Part shown: in pieces, positions 18,614 through 27,590 of the stretch
Layout of the letters: each line of letters starts with the position of its first letter
How positions within the stretch are numbered: position 1 is the first letter of the stretch
Origin: JAXGXJ01 sp050943595
GTDB lineage: Bacteria; Actinomycetota; Thermoleophilia; RBG-16-64-13
Length of the DNA: 64,000 bases
Reading direction: 5' to 3'
NCBI GenBank assembly: GCA_050943595.1
Contig: JBMNPM010000002.1
Coordinates: 134,553-198,552 of the forward strand
Translations under genes and position numbers: made by a program
Notes under the pieces: model-generated
Told to the model about the DNA's origin: nothing
The model's input: the letters and a program-made list of their open reading frames with translations, nothing else
The model's database searches: none

Positions 18614-19692
18614 CCGTACCGCTCAAGTAGGTTTAGCTCGCGAAGGCGGTTGAGCCCTTCCTTGAGGTCGTGAGCACGGGCCATGGTCATCCCCCGGCAG
18701 GCCGCCAGTTCCTCCACCGTGGCATCCAAGATCTCCTCCAGATAGCCGTAGCGCTCGATGAGACTCTGGATGATGGGCGGAGACAGCCGCGGTATCTTGC
18801 GCAGCATACGATAGCCTCGGGGACGCAGATGCGTATCCAAGGCATCAGAGCTCGATCTGTAACCCAAGAGTTGACCCAGGAGTTCCAGAGACGCCAGGTC
18901 CTCAGACCGCAGCGCGCCCAGCGCCTCGCGGGCGCGCTTGAGTCTGTCGGGGGTGAGGTCCGGCAGATAGTCGGCCAGCACGGCCTCCCTATCGTCACGC
19001 ACATGGTGCATCATCATCTCGAGTTGCAGTCGGGTGAGGCGGCCCTCTGTACCCAACTCTATGATGTTGAGTTCGATCTCCTGCGCAATCACCATGACCA
19101 TCTCCGCCCGCTGTACGACACTCAAGACATCGTGAAGGGTGACCGCGCCCTCGAATTCGAGCGCCGACAGCAGCGACGACACGTGGTTGAGACGCTCCTT
19201 GAACTTCTCGAGCGTATGTAGGGCTTGGTTGGCACTGTCGAGTATGACGTGGATGTGTTCCATAATGTAGCGGGTGTCACCGATATAGATGCTCACCACA
19301 TCGCGCGCCGCCGAGATGGAAATGACCACCGCTCCGATCTGCTTGGCCACGCGCTCCGCCGTACGGTGGCGGGTGCCCGTCTCCTGGGATTCAATAGACG
19401 CATCGGGCACCAGCTGGACGTTAGCGTAGATAATACGTGTGCCGCTCTCATTGAGCAGGATGGCCCCGTCCATTTTAGCCAACTCATACAGGAGCATCGG
19501 AGAGAGCTCGATGTCGAGAGCAATGCCACCAGAGATCATGGGCCGGATTTCATCCTTTTCGGCGAAGACCAACAGACCCCCTGTACGTGCCCGTACTATG
19601 TTGTCGATAGCCTGCCTGACGTCGGTCCCAGGGGCCACCATCCGCAGAGCCTTGATCAGCTTGGTGTCTGTCGATGCCGGCCGTTTACCCAC
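18610..19692 (-). CDS. disA: DNA integrity scanning protein DisA, diadenylate cyclase
   Basis: 360 residues, full length. The DAC domain has DGAILLNESGTRI and GTRHRTAERVAKQIGAVVI, the two catalytic motifs (DGA and RHR) that condense two ATP into c-di-AMP. A helical spine follows, and the C-terminal helix-hairpin-helix domain (RYGYLEEILDATVEELAACR) binds branched DNA. The gene overlaps radA by eight bases and is followed directly by carD, the conserved order. It would couple DNA-damage scanning to c-di-AMP levels. This window also contains many cell-wall enzymes, which in some monoderms are controlled by c-di-AMP riboswitches, but I found no convincing ydaO-type aptamer upstream of them. Confidence 0.96.
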   Translation of the reverse strand: MGKRPASTDTKLIKALRMVAPGTDVRQAIDNIVRARTGGLLVFAEKDEIRPMISGGIALDIELSPMLLYELAKMDGAILLNESGTRIIYANVQLVPDASIESQETGTRHRTAERVAKQIGAVVISISAARDVVSIYIGDTRYIMEHIHVILDSANQALHTLEKFKERLNHVSSLLSALEFEGAVTLHDVLSVVQRAEMVMVIAQEIELNIIELGTEGRLTRLQLEMMMHHVRDDREAVLADYLPDLTPDRLKRAREALGALRSEDLASLELLGQLLGYRSSSDALDTHLRPRGYRMLRKIPRLSPPIIQSLIERYGYLEEILDATVEELAACRGMTMARAHDLKEGLNRLRELNLLERYG

Positions 19693-21079
19693 GCGCGCTC
19701 CTCACTCCCGTCCTGATAACTGCCTGTCCAATATCCGTAATCGCCTCCAGGTGCACTCCGGCCCGACCGTTTTTCGTGAGCTCGTCCACGTTTCGGGACG
19801 GAAGGAAGACCCGGTCGAAGCCTCGACGAGTCAACTCCTGCAGCCGCTGCTCGGCCTGCAGCACGTAACGCACCCTGCCCGTGAGACTGATCTCCCCAAA
19901 AGCCGCCACCCCATGACCCTCATCACCGTCGTGCCACGCGGACACCACCGCCAAGGCCACTGCAAGGTCGGCAGCCGGATCCTCTATGACCAATCCCCCT
20001 GCAACATTAACAAAGATGTCACATTTGAGGAGTGGGAGGCGGGCACGTCGGCTGAGAACGGCCACGATCATGGCCAGGCGACTGCGATCGACGCCTCGGG
20101 CCACTCGTTGCGGTATAGCCAAACTACTGGGCGCCACCAACGCCTGCACCTCGGCCAACAGACAACGGCTCCCCTCCACCACCGGCACGACCGCCGAACC
20201 TGAGCGCAGGTCTCCCTCCTCGAGGAAGAGGGAGGAAGGATCAGCCACCTCCACCAGCCCCTGCTCGGCCATCTGAAACACCCCCACCTCGTTCGTGGAG
20301 CCGAAGCGGTTCTTGACGCCGCGTAGGATACGAAACGGCCGGGCCCTCTCCCCCTCAAAGGAGAGTACGGCATCGACCATATGCTCAAGCACCCGGGGTC
20401 CGGCCAGTTCACCATCCTTAGTAACGTGTCCTACCAGGATCAGGGCGATGTCATACGACTTAGCGACACGCACCAAACGCCCGGCGGCGTCGCGGATCTG
20501 AACCACCGACCCCGGCGCAGAACCCACGTCGGGAGACCACAGGGTCTGAATGGAATCGATCACGCACACGGCCGGCCGGTCACGCTCCAGACAGCCCACC
20601 ACGGCTTCGGTCTGGGTCTCGCTGAGAAGACACAATCCGCTGCGGCCTCCCTGCAAACGGTCGCTGCGCAACTTCACCTGCGCGGCCGATTCTTCACCCG
20701 AAACGAGCAGGGTGAACACACCACCGGCCTCCATACGCAACAATGCCTGCAGCAGCAGAGTACTCTTTCCGACGCCGGGCTCCCCGCCAAGAAGCACCAC
20801 CGAGCCGGCCACCAGCCCGCCACCGAGGACCCGGTCCAGTTCACTCAGTCCGGTACTGATACGGATGTGTTTGCCGGGATCGACCTCGGATAAGATCACA
20901 GGCACGGGCGCAGCAGTTGCCGCGCCCGTGCGCCTACCGGTGGACCTAAATCCCGCCTCTCCACCACCCACCTCTTCGATGATGGTGTTCCAGCGGCTAC
21001 ACCCGGGACACCGGCCTAACCACCTCGCTGATATATAGCCACATTCCCGACAAACGTAGGACGTCTTAGCCCGTGCCAC
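19685..21079 (-). CDS. radA: DNA repair protein RadA
   Basis: 464 residues. The N-terminal zinc finger is CRECGYISARWLGRCPGC. The RecA-like ATPase has Walker A GGEPGVGKSTL and the RadA-specific KNRFG motif (GVKNRFGSTNEVGVF). The C-terminal Lon-like domain runs from about residue 280 (VAGGLVIEDPAADLAVALAV). RadA processes branched recombination intermediates. The GTG start at 21079 has only a weak ribosome site, but it sits just before the zinc finger and 12 bases after the clpC stop. Overlap with disA points to joint control of recombination and c-di-AMP signalling. Confidence 0.96.
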   Translation of the reverse strand: MARAKTSYVCRECGYISARWLGRCPGCSRWNTIIEEVGGGEAGFRSTGRRTGAATAAPVPVILSEVDPGKHIRISTGLSELDRVLGGGLVAGSVVLLGGEPGVGKSTLLLQALLRMEAGGVFTLLVSGEESAAQVKLRSDRLQGGRSGLCLLSETQTEAVVGCLERDRPAVCVIDSIQTLWSPDVGSAPGSVVQIRDAAGRLVRVAKSYDIALILVGHVTKDGELAGPRVLEHMVDAVLSFEGERARPFRILRGVKNRFGSTNEVGVFQMAEQGLVEVADPSSLFLEEGDLRSGSAVVPVVEGSRCLLAEVQALVAPSSLAIPQRVARGVDRSRLAMIVAVLSRRARLPLLKCDIFVNVAGGLVIEDPAADLAVALAVVSAWHDGDEGHGVAAFGEISLTGRVRYVLQAEQRLQELTRRGFDRVFLPSRNVDELTKNGRAGVHLEAITDIGQAVIRTGVRSARG

Positions 21080-21091
21080 CGGCCGCCCGTC

Positions 21092-23584
21092 CTACGCCGT
21101 TTCGTCGCCCACACAAACCTCGACGGCAGCCGGGATAACCTCTGCGATAACCAGACGATCGCCCTCGCGCTCCAAGAGAACGGTGCTGCCTTGCGGAAAA
21201 CGCCCGGCCAGAACTTCATCCGCCAGCAGGTCTTCCACCAGCTGCTGAATGGCACGCCGCAACGGGCGCGCGCCCATGGTGGGATCGTAGCCCACATCGG
21301 CGAGCAGTTCTTTGGCCGCCGGAGTGAGGGCCAGACCGATCTCACGCTCCTTGAGTTGCTCTTCGACCCGGCCAATCATGAGCGTCACGATGTCGGCGAT
21401 CTCTTCCTTGGAAAGCTTGTGGAAGACGATGACTTCGTCCACACGGTTGAGGAATTCGGGCCGGAAGACCTTTTTCAGCTCCCCAGTAACCCGGGTCTTC
21501 ATCTCCTCGTAATCAAGCCCACCCTCGGCGACCGCTTCTCCAAAGCCCAACGTCTGGCCTTTAGAGATAATCGATGCACCGATGTTGGAGGTCATGATGA
21601 TGATGGTGTTACGGAAGTCGACCGTGCGCCCCTGCGCGTCGGTCAACCGGCCGTCTTCCAGGATCTGCAGCAAGATGTTGAAGACATCGGGGTGAGCCTT
21701 CTCAATCTCATCCAACAGAACTACGGAGTAGGGCCGCCGCCGCACCGACTCGGTCAACTGGCCACCCTCATCGTACCCTACATACCCGGGAGGTGACCCC
21801 ACCAGACGGCTGACGGCATGCTTCTCCATGAACTCCGACATGTCGACCTGGATGAGCGCCGATTCTTCACCGAACAGGAACTCCGCAAGTGTGCGGGCCA
21901 GCTCGGTCTTGCCCACGCCCGACGGGCCCAGGAATATGAACGAGCCACCGGGCCGGTGTGGATCCTTGAGCCCGGCCCGCGAACGACGGATAGCACGCGA
22001 TACCGAGCGGACAGCCTCATCCTGTCCGATGACACGTTTGTGCAGGGCATCCTCCATACGCAGCAGCCGGTGTGTCTCGGCTTCGGTGAGTTTGGTGACC
22101 GGGATGCCGGTCCACATAGCGGTGATCTCACTGATCTCCTCTTCACCGATGGAGATCTCCGCGGCCTGGTCTGACGCCTGCCACTTCTCCTCGAGTTCGC
22201 GGCGCTGGTTTATGAGCTTCCGTTCGCGGTCACGCAGCGCGGCGGCCTTCTCGAAGTCCTGTACCTCGATGGCCCCCTCCTTCTCCCGGCGCACCTCAAG
22301 GATGACATCTTCGACCTCTCTCAGGTCGGGAGAAGTGCACATGTTCTGGATGCGCTTGCGCGACGCAGCCTCGTCGACCAGGTCGATGGCCTTATCGGGC
22401 AGAAAACGGTCGCTTATGTAGCGGTCGGCTAGATAGGCGGCGGCCTCCAGGGCCTCATCGGTAATACGGAGGTGATGATGAGCCTCGTAGCGCTCACGTA
22501 GGCCGGCAAGGATGTGCTTGGTCTCCTCGACGCTCGGCTCCTTGACCGTGATCTTTTGGAAGCGGCGCTCGAGTGCAGCGTCTTTGGCCAGATGCTTGCG
22601 ATACTCATCCTGGGTGGTAGCACCAATGGTCTGGATCTCTCCACGTGCCAAAGCCGGTTTGAGGATAGAGGCTGCGTCGATGGCCCCTTCGGCCGCCCCG
22701 GCGCCCACCAGGTTGTGAATCTCGTCGATGAAGAGGATGATGTCGCCGCGTTCGGCAATCTCTTTCATAACCTTCTTCAGCCGTTCTTCGAACTCACCCC
22801 TGTACTTAGAGCCGGCCACGAGGGCACCTAGATCAAGTGTGTAGACCTGTTTGTCCTTGAGTAGGCCGGGCACATCGTTCTTAGCGATACGCTGAGCCAG
22901 ACCCTCCACCACCGCCGTCTTACCCACTCCCGGCTCTCCCACGAGCACGGGGTTGTTCTTGGTACGCCGCGACAGTATCTGCATGACCCGCTCGATCTCG
23001 ATCTGCCGCCCAATGACAGGATCGAGCTTGCTCTCTTCGGCATACTTGGTGAGGTTGCGGCCGAACTGGTCGAGGACCTTGGAGCCCTTGCGCTCTTTGC
23101 CTTCGCCGGCACCCGCTTCCGCTGCGGCACGTGACTGTTTGCGGGCCGGGCCCGCCAACATACGCATGACCTCCTGGCGAACACAGTCTGCGTCGACGTC
23201 CATCTCGGCCAGGATGCGGGCCGCTACGCCCTCGCTCTCCCGCACCAGGCCGAGCAGGATGTGTTCCGTGCCGATATAGTTATGCCCCAGTGATAGCGCC
23301 TCACGCAGCGCCAGTTCGAGCACCTTCTTGGCTCGAGGCGTAAAGGGAATCTGGCCCGCCGGGCCGTGCTCTCCCTCGCCTACGATGCGGGTCACCTCGT
23401 TGCGCACTTCCTCGAGGCCCACTTCCAGGCCTCCCAGCACTTTTGCCGCTACACCGTCGGACTCACGCAGCAGTCCGAGGAGTAGGTGCTCCGTTCCGAT
23501 ATAGTTGTGCCGCAGACCTCTCGCCTCATCTTGGGAGAGAACCACGACCTGCCTGGCCCTTTCAGTAAATCTCTCGAACATCAT
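21092..23584 (-). CDS. clpC: ATP-dependent Clp protease ATP-binding subunit ClpC
   Basis: 830 residues. It has a duplicated N-terminal Clp domain (FTERARQVVVLSQDEARGLR and the matching half near residue 85). The first AAA+ module has VGEPGVGKTAVVEGLAQRI. The UVR-containing middle domain (KEGAIEVQDFEKAAALRDRE) is the coiled-coil that binds adaptors such as McsB or MecA. The second AAA+ module has LGPSGVGKTELARTLAEF. It unfolds substrates for ClpP. The gene order mcsA-mcsB-clpC is conserved, but ctsR, the usual repressor at the head of the operon, is not present here. The start could be either of two adjacent ATGs after GAGGGGAAGG. Confidence 0.97.
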   Translation of the reverse strand: MMFERFTERARQVVVLSQDEARGLRHNYIGTEHLLLGLLRESDGVAAKVLGGLEVGLEEVRNEVTRIVGEGEHGPAGQIPFTPRAKKVLELALREALSLGHNYIGTEHILLGLVRESEGVAARILAEMDVDADCVRQEVMRMLAGPARKQSRAAAEAGAGEGKERKGSKVLDQFGRNLTKYAEESKLDPVIGRQIEIERVMQILSRRTKNNPVLVGEPGVGKTAVVEGLAQRIAKNDVPGLLKDKQVYTLDLGALVAGSKYRGEFEERLKKVMKEIAERGDIILFIDEIHNLVGAGAAEGAIDAASILKPALARGEIQTIGATTQDEYRKHLAKDAALERRFQKITVKEPSVEETKHILAGLRERYEAHHHLRITDEALEAAAYLADRYISDRFLPDKAIDLVDEAASRKRIQNMCTSPDLREVEDVILEVRREKEGAIEVQDFEKAAALRDRERKLINQRRELEEKWQASDQAAEISIGEEEISEITAMWTGIPVTKLTEAETHRLLRMEDALHKRVIGQDEAVRSVSRAIRRSRAGLKDPHRPGGSFIFLGPSGVGKTELARTLAEFLFGEESALIQVDMSEFMEKHAVSRLVGSPPGYVGYDEGGQLTESVRRRPYSVVLLDEIEKAHPDVFNILLQILEDGRLTDAQGRTVDFRNTIIIMTSNIGASIISKGQTLGFGEAVAEGGLDYEEMKTRVTGELKKVFRPEFLNRVDEVIVFHKLSKEEIADIVTLMIGRVEEQLKEREIGLALTPAAKELLADVGYDPTMGARPLRRAIQQLVEDLLADEVLAGRFPQGSTVLLEREGDRLVIAEVIPAAVEVCVGDETA

Positions 23585-23595
23585 GCCTTCCCCTC

Positions 23596-24612
23596 TTACC
23601 GCACATACGCGCCCGCGAAGACCTTACGCAGCACGCCGGCTCGGATGGTATCTATCTCAGGATCTTCCATGTTGCGGAGGTTGCCTCCCATATGGGCCAC
23701 GATCACATACGCCGGCTGCAGCTCCTGTATCAGGGTGAACGGCGTACACTCGTCCATGCCCGGCACCTCCACCAACCCGAGGTCCAGGCCAACCTCCACA
23801 GCAGATATCACATTGACGGCCTCAATGAAGGAGACGTTCCAGGCATGCTGTCCCATGCCTAGAGCCCGGCCGACATGGTCCTTCACCTGCGTAGGATCCG
23901 ACCGGAAGAGCATCTTTCTCACCGACTGTTCCTTCTCCACGATGTTGTTCGCAACCTCTTCTACAAGCCCAAGGGTCTCCATCTCCGATATCCCCCGGCA
24001 GCCCAGATTCGACACCTGGATTACACCGCCGGCGCCTCCCCACAAGGGAACAAGGCCCACACCGGACCCAAAGAACTCAAAGACGACTCCCGGTAGACGA
24101 CCGGTAGCGGCCAAAGCCGGGACCTGGAGGGTCACGTAGGCCCGCAGCCCGCTACCGGCCTGCTCCGGATGGGAAGCGACGTACCCCCAGTATGTATCGA
24201 AGGCCCACGGGGTCATCAGTTCCAGCCGATCATCGAGCACACTGAGGAGCGTCCACAATTCCGACAGGTGGTCTCCCACCCGAAAGCCCAGCAGGCGCAC
24301 ATGGCTGTCGCCGTTGATCTCCAGGGAGGCCTCTCCTTCTTCCCAGACGGCGAAATCCCTCCCCGGGCCTGAGCCGTAGGCAAAGCGTGGAGTCATGAGA
24401 CCACGTTCTACAAAGTGGGTCAGCTCGACAGCTGAGATTTCTTGCAGGTCGTACACCTTCCAGCGTCCGCCCTCAGGCGAAGCCTCGAGGGCATCCACGA
24501 TCTCTTCGCGCGCCTCCTCGAGAGCATCAGCATCTTCAGCGTGGGGAAAGCGTCTGCCGGCGAGATTGCGGGCCAGAGAAAGGCCGGATGCCGTGAGGGT
24601 CGACGGACTCAT
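23596..24612 (-). CDS. mcsB: McsB-like protein, probably inactive arginine kinase
   Basis: 338 residues, positioned and sized as McsB, the protein-arginine kinase that marks substrates for ClpC. Overall similarity is clear (SLARN near the N-terminus; GSGLRAYVTLQVPAL; QVSNLGCRGISE; EVGLDLGLV). Yet the catalytic signatures of phosphagen kinases are altered. SxRxRLARN reads SGLSLARN. NEEDHxR reads NGDSHVR, losing the catalytic Glu. CPTNxGTGLRA reads HPEQAGSGLRA, losing the cysteine. The RGxxGE loop reads FEFFGSG. Activity is therefore doubtful, and it may act as an adaptor with McsA. ATG 24612 overlaps the mcsA stop (TGATG) with GGAGG upstream. Confidence 0.85.
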   Translation of the reverse strand: MSPSTLTASGLSLARNLAGRRFPHAEDADALEEAREEIVDALEASPEGGRWKVYDLQEISAVELTHFVERGLMTPRFAYGSGPGRDFAVWEEGEASLEINGDSHVRLLGFRVGDHLSELWTLLSVLDDRLELMTPWAFDTYWGYVASHPEQAGSGLRAYVTLQVPALAATGRLPGVVFEFFGSGVGLVPLWGGAGGVIQVSNLGCRGISEMETLGLVEEVANNIVEKEQSVRKMLFRSDPTQVKDHVGRALGMGQHAWNVSFIEAVNVISAVEVGLDLGLVEVPGMDECTPFTLIQELQPAYVIVAHMGGNLRNMEDPEIDTIRAGVLRKVFAGAYVR

Positions 24613-25196
24613 CACGCCTCCTCATCTACACGGCCCACAGCCTGGTCGGCCAGCTGAGCCAAGCGGTCCCGCACACCAGCTGCTTCTTCAAACCTCTCCG
24701 TCTCCACGAGTTCTCGTAGCATGCGCTTGAGGCGCGCTACTTCGTAACTCAGGGTCCTTTCCTCAGTGTCACCGTGGGGAACCTTGCCCATATACTCCTC
24801 GGGATCCCCGCCACGGAGCATCGTCTCCAGTTGCTTAGCAAAGACCTGGTAACACACAGGACACCCCAGCAGTCCTGTCTCTCTAAGGTCGGCCGAGGTA
24901 GTACCACATACAGCGCAGACACAGTTCTCTTCCTGCCCGGCATCCACGCCGGGAGCCTGTACGTGCTTGGCGGTCTTGGCCATGTGATGGAAAGCCGAGG
25001 GAGCCGCGACTATGAAGGCTATACCCTCCGTCTGATCTCCCAGCGTCTCCGCGCAGGACCGGCACAGGAGGATATGCGTGACGGCGCCGCGCTGCACTTT
25101 CAGCAGATGAATGACGGCTCCCTCTTCCCCGCATATAGTGCAGGCGGAAAAACCGTCTCTATCGATAGCAAAGTCGGGTGAGTCGTCTGCGAACAC
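24612..25196 (-). CDS. mcsA: McsA-type zinc-binding, UVR-domain protein
   Basis: 194 residues from a GTG at 25196, which has AGGAGG five bases upstream; the open frame to 25361 is untranslated. Four CxxC pairs (CTICGEEG, LCRSC, CAVCGTTSADLRETGLLGCP, CPVC) bind zinc as in McsA. The C-terminus holds a UVR motif (RELVETERFEEAAGVRDRLA). In Bacillus McsA activates McsB and helps target CtsR to ClpC. Here it heads the mcsA-mcsB-clpC run, with no ctsR before it. Its zinc sites look intact even though its partner has lost kinase motifs. Confidence 0.9.
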   Translation of the reverse strand: MFADDSPDFAIDRDGFSACTICGEEGAVIHLLKVQRGAVTHILLCRSCAETLGDQTEGIAFIVAAPSAFHHMAKTAKHVQAPGVDAGQEENCVCAVCGTTSADLRETGLLGCPVCYQVFAKQLETMLRGGDPEEYMGKVPHGDTEERTLSYEVARLKRMLRELVETERFEEAAGVRDRLAQLADQAVGRVDEEA

Positions 25197-25369
25197 CCGC
25201 ACCTCCTCACACCATGACCGGTCTACCCGGTAGTCCTGCGGCCTAGCGGCCCATAAGGTAGGGGGTTGATCGGTCGGCCGTCGTGCCGGGGAACGTTCTG
25301 AAATAAGCTGCAAAACACCTATAGTTGCGTTGCAAAGTGTAGCATAACGGACACAAGGCACAGACCCTA

Positions 25370-25404
25370 CCGCGGTCCGGCAGGCGGCTCCCGCCGGACC
25401 GCGG
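25370..25404. terminator. Perfect 12-bp hairpin between lysS and mcsA
   Basis: CCGCGGTCCGGC (25370-25381) pairs perfectly with GCCGGACCGCGG (25393-25404) around an 11-base loop. It begins eight bases after the lysS stop on the minus strand, where a terminator is expected. No T-run follows, so it may act only as a partial terminator or as an mRNA-end stabiliser ahead of the mcsA transcript. Confidence 0.6.
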
Positions 25405-25411
25405 CAATCTC

Positions 25412-26953
25412 TTATTTCTCGGGACGCAGTTGCGGGAAGAGAATGACGTCGCGTATCGACTCCAGACCCAAGAGAAGCATGGCCAACCGGTCGATACCTA
25501 TGCCCAAACCGCCCGCCGGAGGCATACCGTACTCCAGCGCTCGCAGAAAATCTTCGTCGAGAACGTGGGCCTCTTCGTCCCCGGCCTCTTTGTTACGCGC
25601 CTGCTCTTCGAAACGCCGCCGCTGATCAAGCGGGTCGTTGAGTTCGGAGAAGGCGTTGCCCATCTCCTTGCCGCCGATGATGGGCTGGAAACGCTCCACA
25701 ATGAGCGGGTCGCCCGGGCTGCATTTGGCCAAGGGGCTGAGTTCGAGGGGATAGTCGATGGCGAAGGTAGGCTGGATGAGCGTGGGCCAGACGGCGTGCT
25801 TGAGGGCCTTGTCCACCAACATGGCGAAGGTGTAACGCTTCTCCACTTCGATGCCGCGCTCGATCAGGACCTGCTTCGCCTGCTGCGGATCGGCCCGCAT
25901 GGAGGCCAAGGAGAGACCCAACGTCTCCTGCAGCAAGGAGTCGACGGTCCGACGGGGCCACGGAGGCTTCAGCTCGATGGTCTGCCCACCCGCCGTGATC
26001 TCGGTGGTCCCAAGCACCTCCTCCGCCAGAGCAGCGATCATATCCTCGACCAGTTCCATGATGGCGTTGTAGTCCACGTAGGCCCAGTACAACTCCATCA
26101 TGGTGAACTCGGGGTTGTGCACCAACGATATGCCTTCGTTACGAAAGTTCTTTCCTATCTCAAAGATGCGGTCGAATCCGCCCACCAGAAGCCGCTTGAG
26201 ATAGAGTTCCGGGGCAATGCGCAGGTACAGATCAGTATCGAGGGCGTTGTGATGAGTAACGAACGGCCGCGCCAACGCGCCTCCCGGAAGAGGCTGGAGA
26301 ACGGGGGTCTCAACCTCCACGAACCCGCGGTCCTCAAGGTAGCGTCTCATGGCCGACACGATGCGGCCCCGCCCCCGCAATTGCCGGGCCACCTCAGGAT
26401 TGCTCACCAGGTCGATGTAGCGCTGCCGGTAGCGCGTCTCGCGGTCCTGCAAACCATGCCACTTCTCAGGCAAAGGCCGCAGGGACTTGGTCAGCAGAGT
26501 CCACGAGGCCGCAGCCAGCGTGAGCTCCCCCCTGCGGGTACGGAAGACGTGGCCTTCACAGCCGATGATGTCGCCTATGTCGATATCGGCCAGTAGAGCG
26601 AAGGAACTCTCCCCTAGAGAGTCGACATTACCGTAGACCTGGAGATCATCCCAGCCATCACGTAAGGTGAGAAACACGGCCCTGCCGTGGTTCCGGCGGG
26701 ACATCACCCGACCGGCTATGCGGTAGCGGGTCTCCTCATCCTTGTCCTCCGGTCCGGGCTCGGGATGGAGGCGCCGGATTTCAGCCGGGCTGGTACGTGC
26801 GCCGTAACTCCTGGCGTAGAGCTCTACGCCCTGCTCGCGCAGCCGGTCCATCTTAGCCAGACGATCGCGCTCCCATTCGGGCATGTTGGCGGACTCCACC
26901 CCCTGCTCCATATGTTGCGACATGACTTCGTCCGTATCGTGACCGGTCGACAT
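25412..26953 (-). CDS. lysS: Lysyl-tRNA synthetase, class II
   Basis: About 513 residues. An N-terminal OB-fold anticodon domain (YRIAGRVMSRRNHGRAVFLT) is followed by the class II core: motif 1 around FVEVETPVLQPLPGGALARP, motif 2 FRNEGISLVHNPEFTMMELY, motif 3 GIGIDRLAMLLLG. ALDTDLYLRIAPELYLKRLL is the lysine-specific segment. The ATG at 26953 has GAAGGT six bases upstream. An ATG directly after the greA stop at 26968 is in frame and cannot be excluded. It is co-transcribed with greA from the promoter at 27561-27590. The first 35 residues (rich in Glu, Asp, Met) are an unconserved extension. Confidence 0.97.
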   Translation of the reverse strand: MSTGHDTDEVMSQHMEQGVESANMPEWERDRLAKMDRLREQGVELYARSYGARTSPAEIRRLHPEPGPEDKDEETRYRIAGRVMSRRNHGRAVFLTLRDGWDDLQVYGNVDSLGESSFALLADIDIGDIIGCEGHVFRTRRGELTLAAASWTLLTKSLRPLPEKWHGLQDRETRYRQRYIDLVSNPEVARQLRGRGRIVSAMRRYLEDRGFVEVETPVLQPLPGGALARPFVTHHNALDTDLYLRIAPELYLKRLLVGGFDRIFEIGKNFRNEGISLVHNPEFTMMELYWAYVDYNAIMELVEDMIAALAEEVLGTTEITAGGQTIELKPPWPRRTVDSLLQETLGLSLASMRADPQQAKQVLIERGIEVEKRYTFAMLVDKALKHAVWPTLIQPTFAIDYPLELSPLAKCSPGDPLIVERFQPIIGGKEMGNAFSELNDPLDQRRRFEEQARNKEAGDEEAHVLDEDFLRALEYGMPPAGGLGIGIDRLAMLLLGLESIRDVILFPQLRPEK

Positions 26954-26968
26954 CGGTGTACCTTCCAT

Positions 26969-27451
26969 CTAAGACATTTTCCCGATGGAGACGATCTCGT
27001 ACGTGAGAGATCCTACCGGGACACTCACCGTCACTACGTCCCCCACCTGTTTGCCGAGAATGGCCTGGCCGACGGGCGATTCGTTGGAGAGCCGGCCCTT
27101 GGCGGGATCGGCTTCGGCGGAACCCACCAGCGTATAGATACGAACCTCATCGGCCTCCTGGTCGCGCAGGGTCACCGTGCTACCCACGCCCACCCGGTCG
27201 CTCTCGATCTCAGAGTCCTTGATAACACGCGCCCGACGGAGCCTCTCCTCCAAAACGCTGATGCGATATTCGATCATGGCCTGCTCGTTCTTAGCATCGT
27301 CGTATTCAGAGTTCTCCGATATATCCCCGAATTCCCGCGCCTGGCGAATACGTTCGGCGACTTCATCACGCTTGACGGTGGACAGCAGATCAATCTCATC
27401 CTGGAGCTGCTTGAGGCCGTCCGGTGTGAGGATTACTTCTTTCTGAGACAC
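26969..27451 (-). CDS. greA: Transcription elongation factor GreA
   Basis: 160 residues. The N-terminal coiled coil (EIDLLSTVKRDEVAERIRQA, then EFGDISENSEYDDAKNEQAM) carries the acidic tip DxxE/ENSEYD that enters the RNA polymerase secondary channel and stimulates RNA cleavage. The C-terminal FKBP-like domain has GSAEADPAKGRLSNESPVGQ, the GreA signature. It rescues backtracked polymerase. The start is a GTG at 27451, preceded by AAAGGAGGG seven to eight bases away. The stop TAG directly abuts an in-frame ATG of lysS. Confidence 0.96.
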   Translation of the reverse strand: MSQKEVILTPDGLKQLQDEIDLLSTVKRDEVAERIRQAREFGDISENSEYDDAKNEQAMIEYRISVLEERLRRARVIKDSEIESDRVGVGSTVTLRDQEADEVRIYTLVGSAEADPAKGRLSNESPVGQAILGKQVGDVVTVSVPVGSLTYEIVSIGKMS

Positions 27452-27560
27452 TGATTACCCTCCTTTTGAGAGCGCCGAGCAGCTGCCGGAAACCGAAGCA
27501 TAGCGAAACATCCCCCTTCGACAGCCTACAGGGCGGAACCGACCCCAAAATTAGCGTGGT

Positions 27561-27590
27561 AGTATACGGGGACCTCTATGGACCTGTCAA
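27561..27590 (-). promoter_or_regulatory. Strong sigma-70 promoter for greA-lysS
   Basis: Minus strand TTGACA (27590-27585, a perfect -35) is followed by 18 bases and then TATACT (27566-27561). The start of transcription would be near 27554, leaving a leader of about 100 bases to the greA GTG. The -35 element overlaps the stop end of dus (27587), so the dus operon reads straight into it. Confidence 0.75.
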
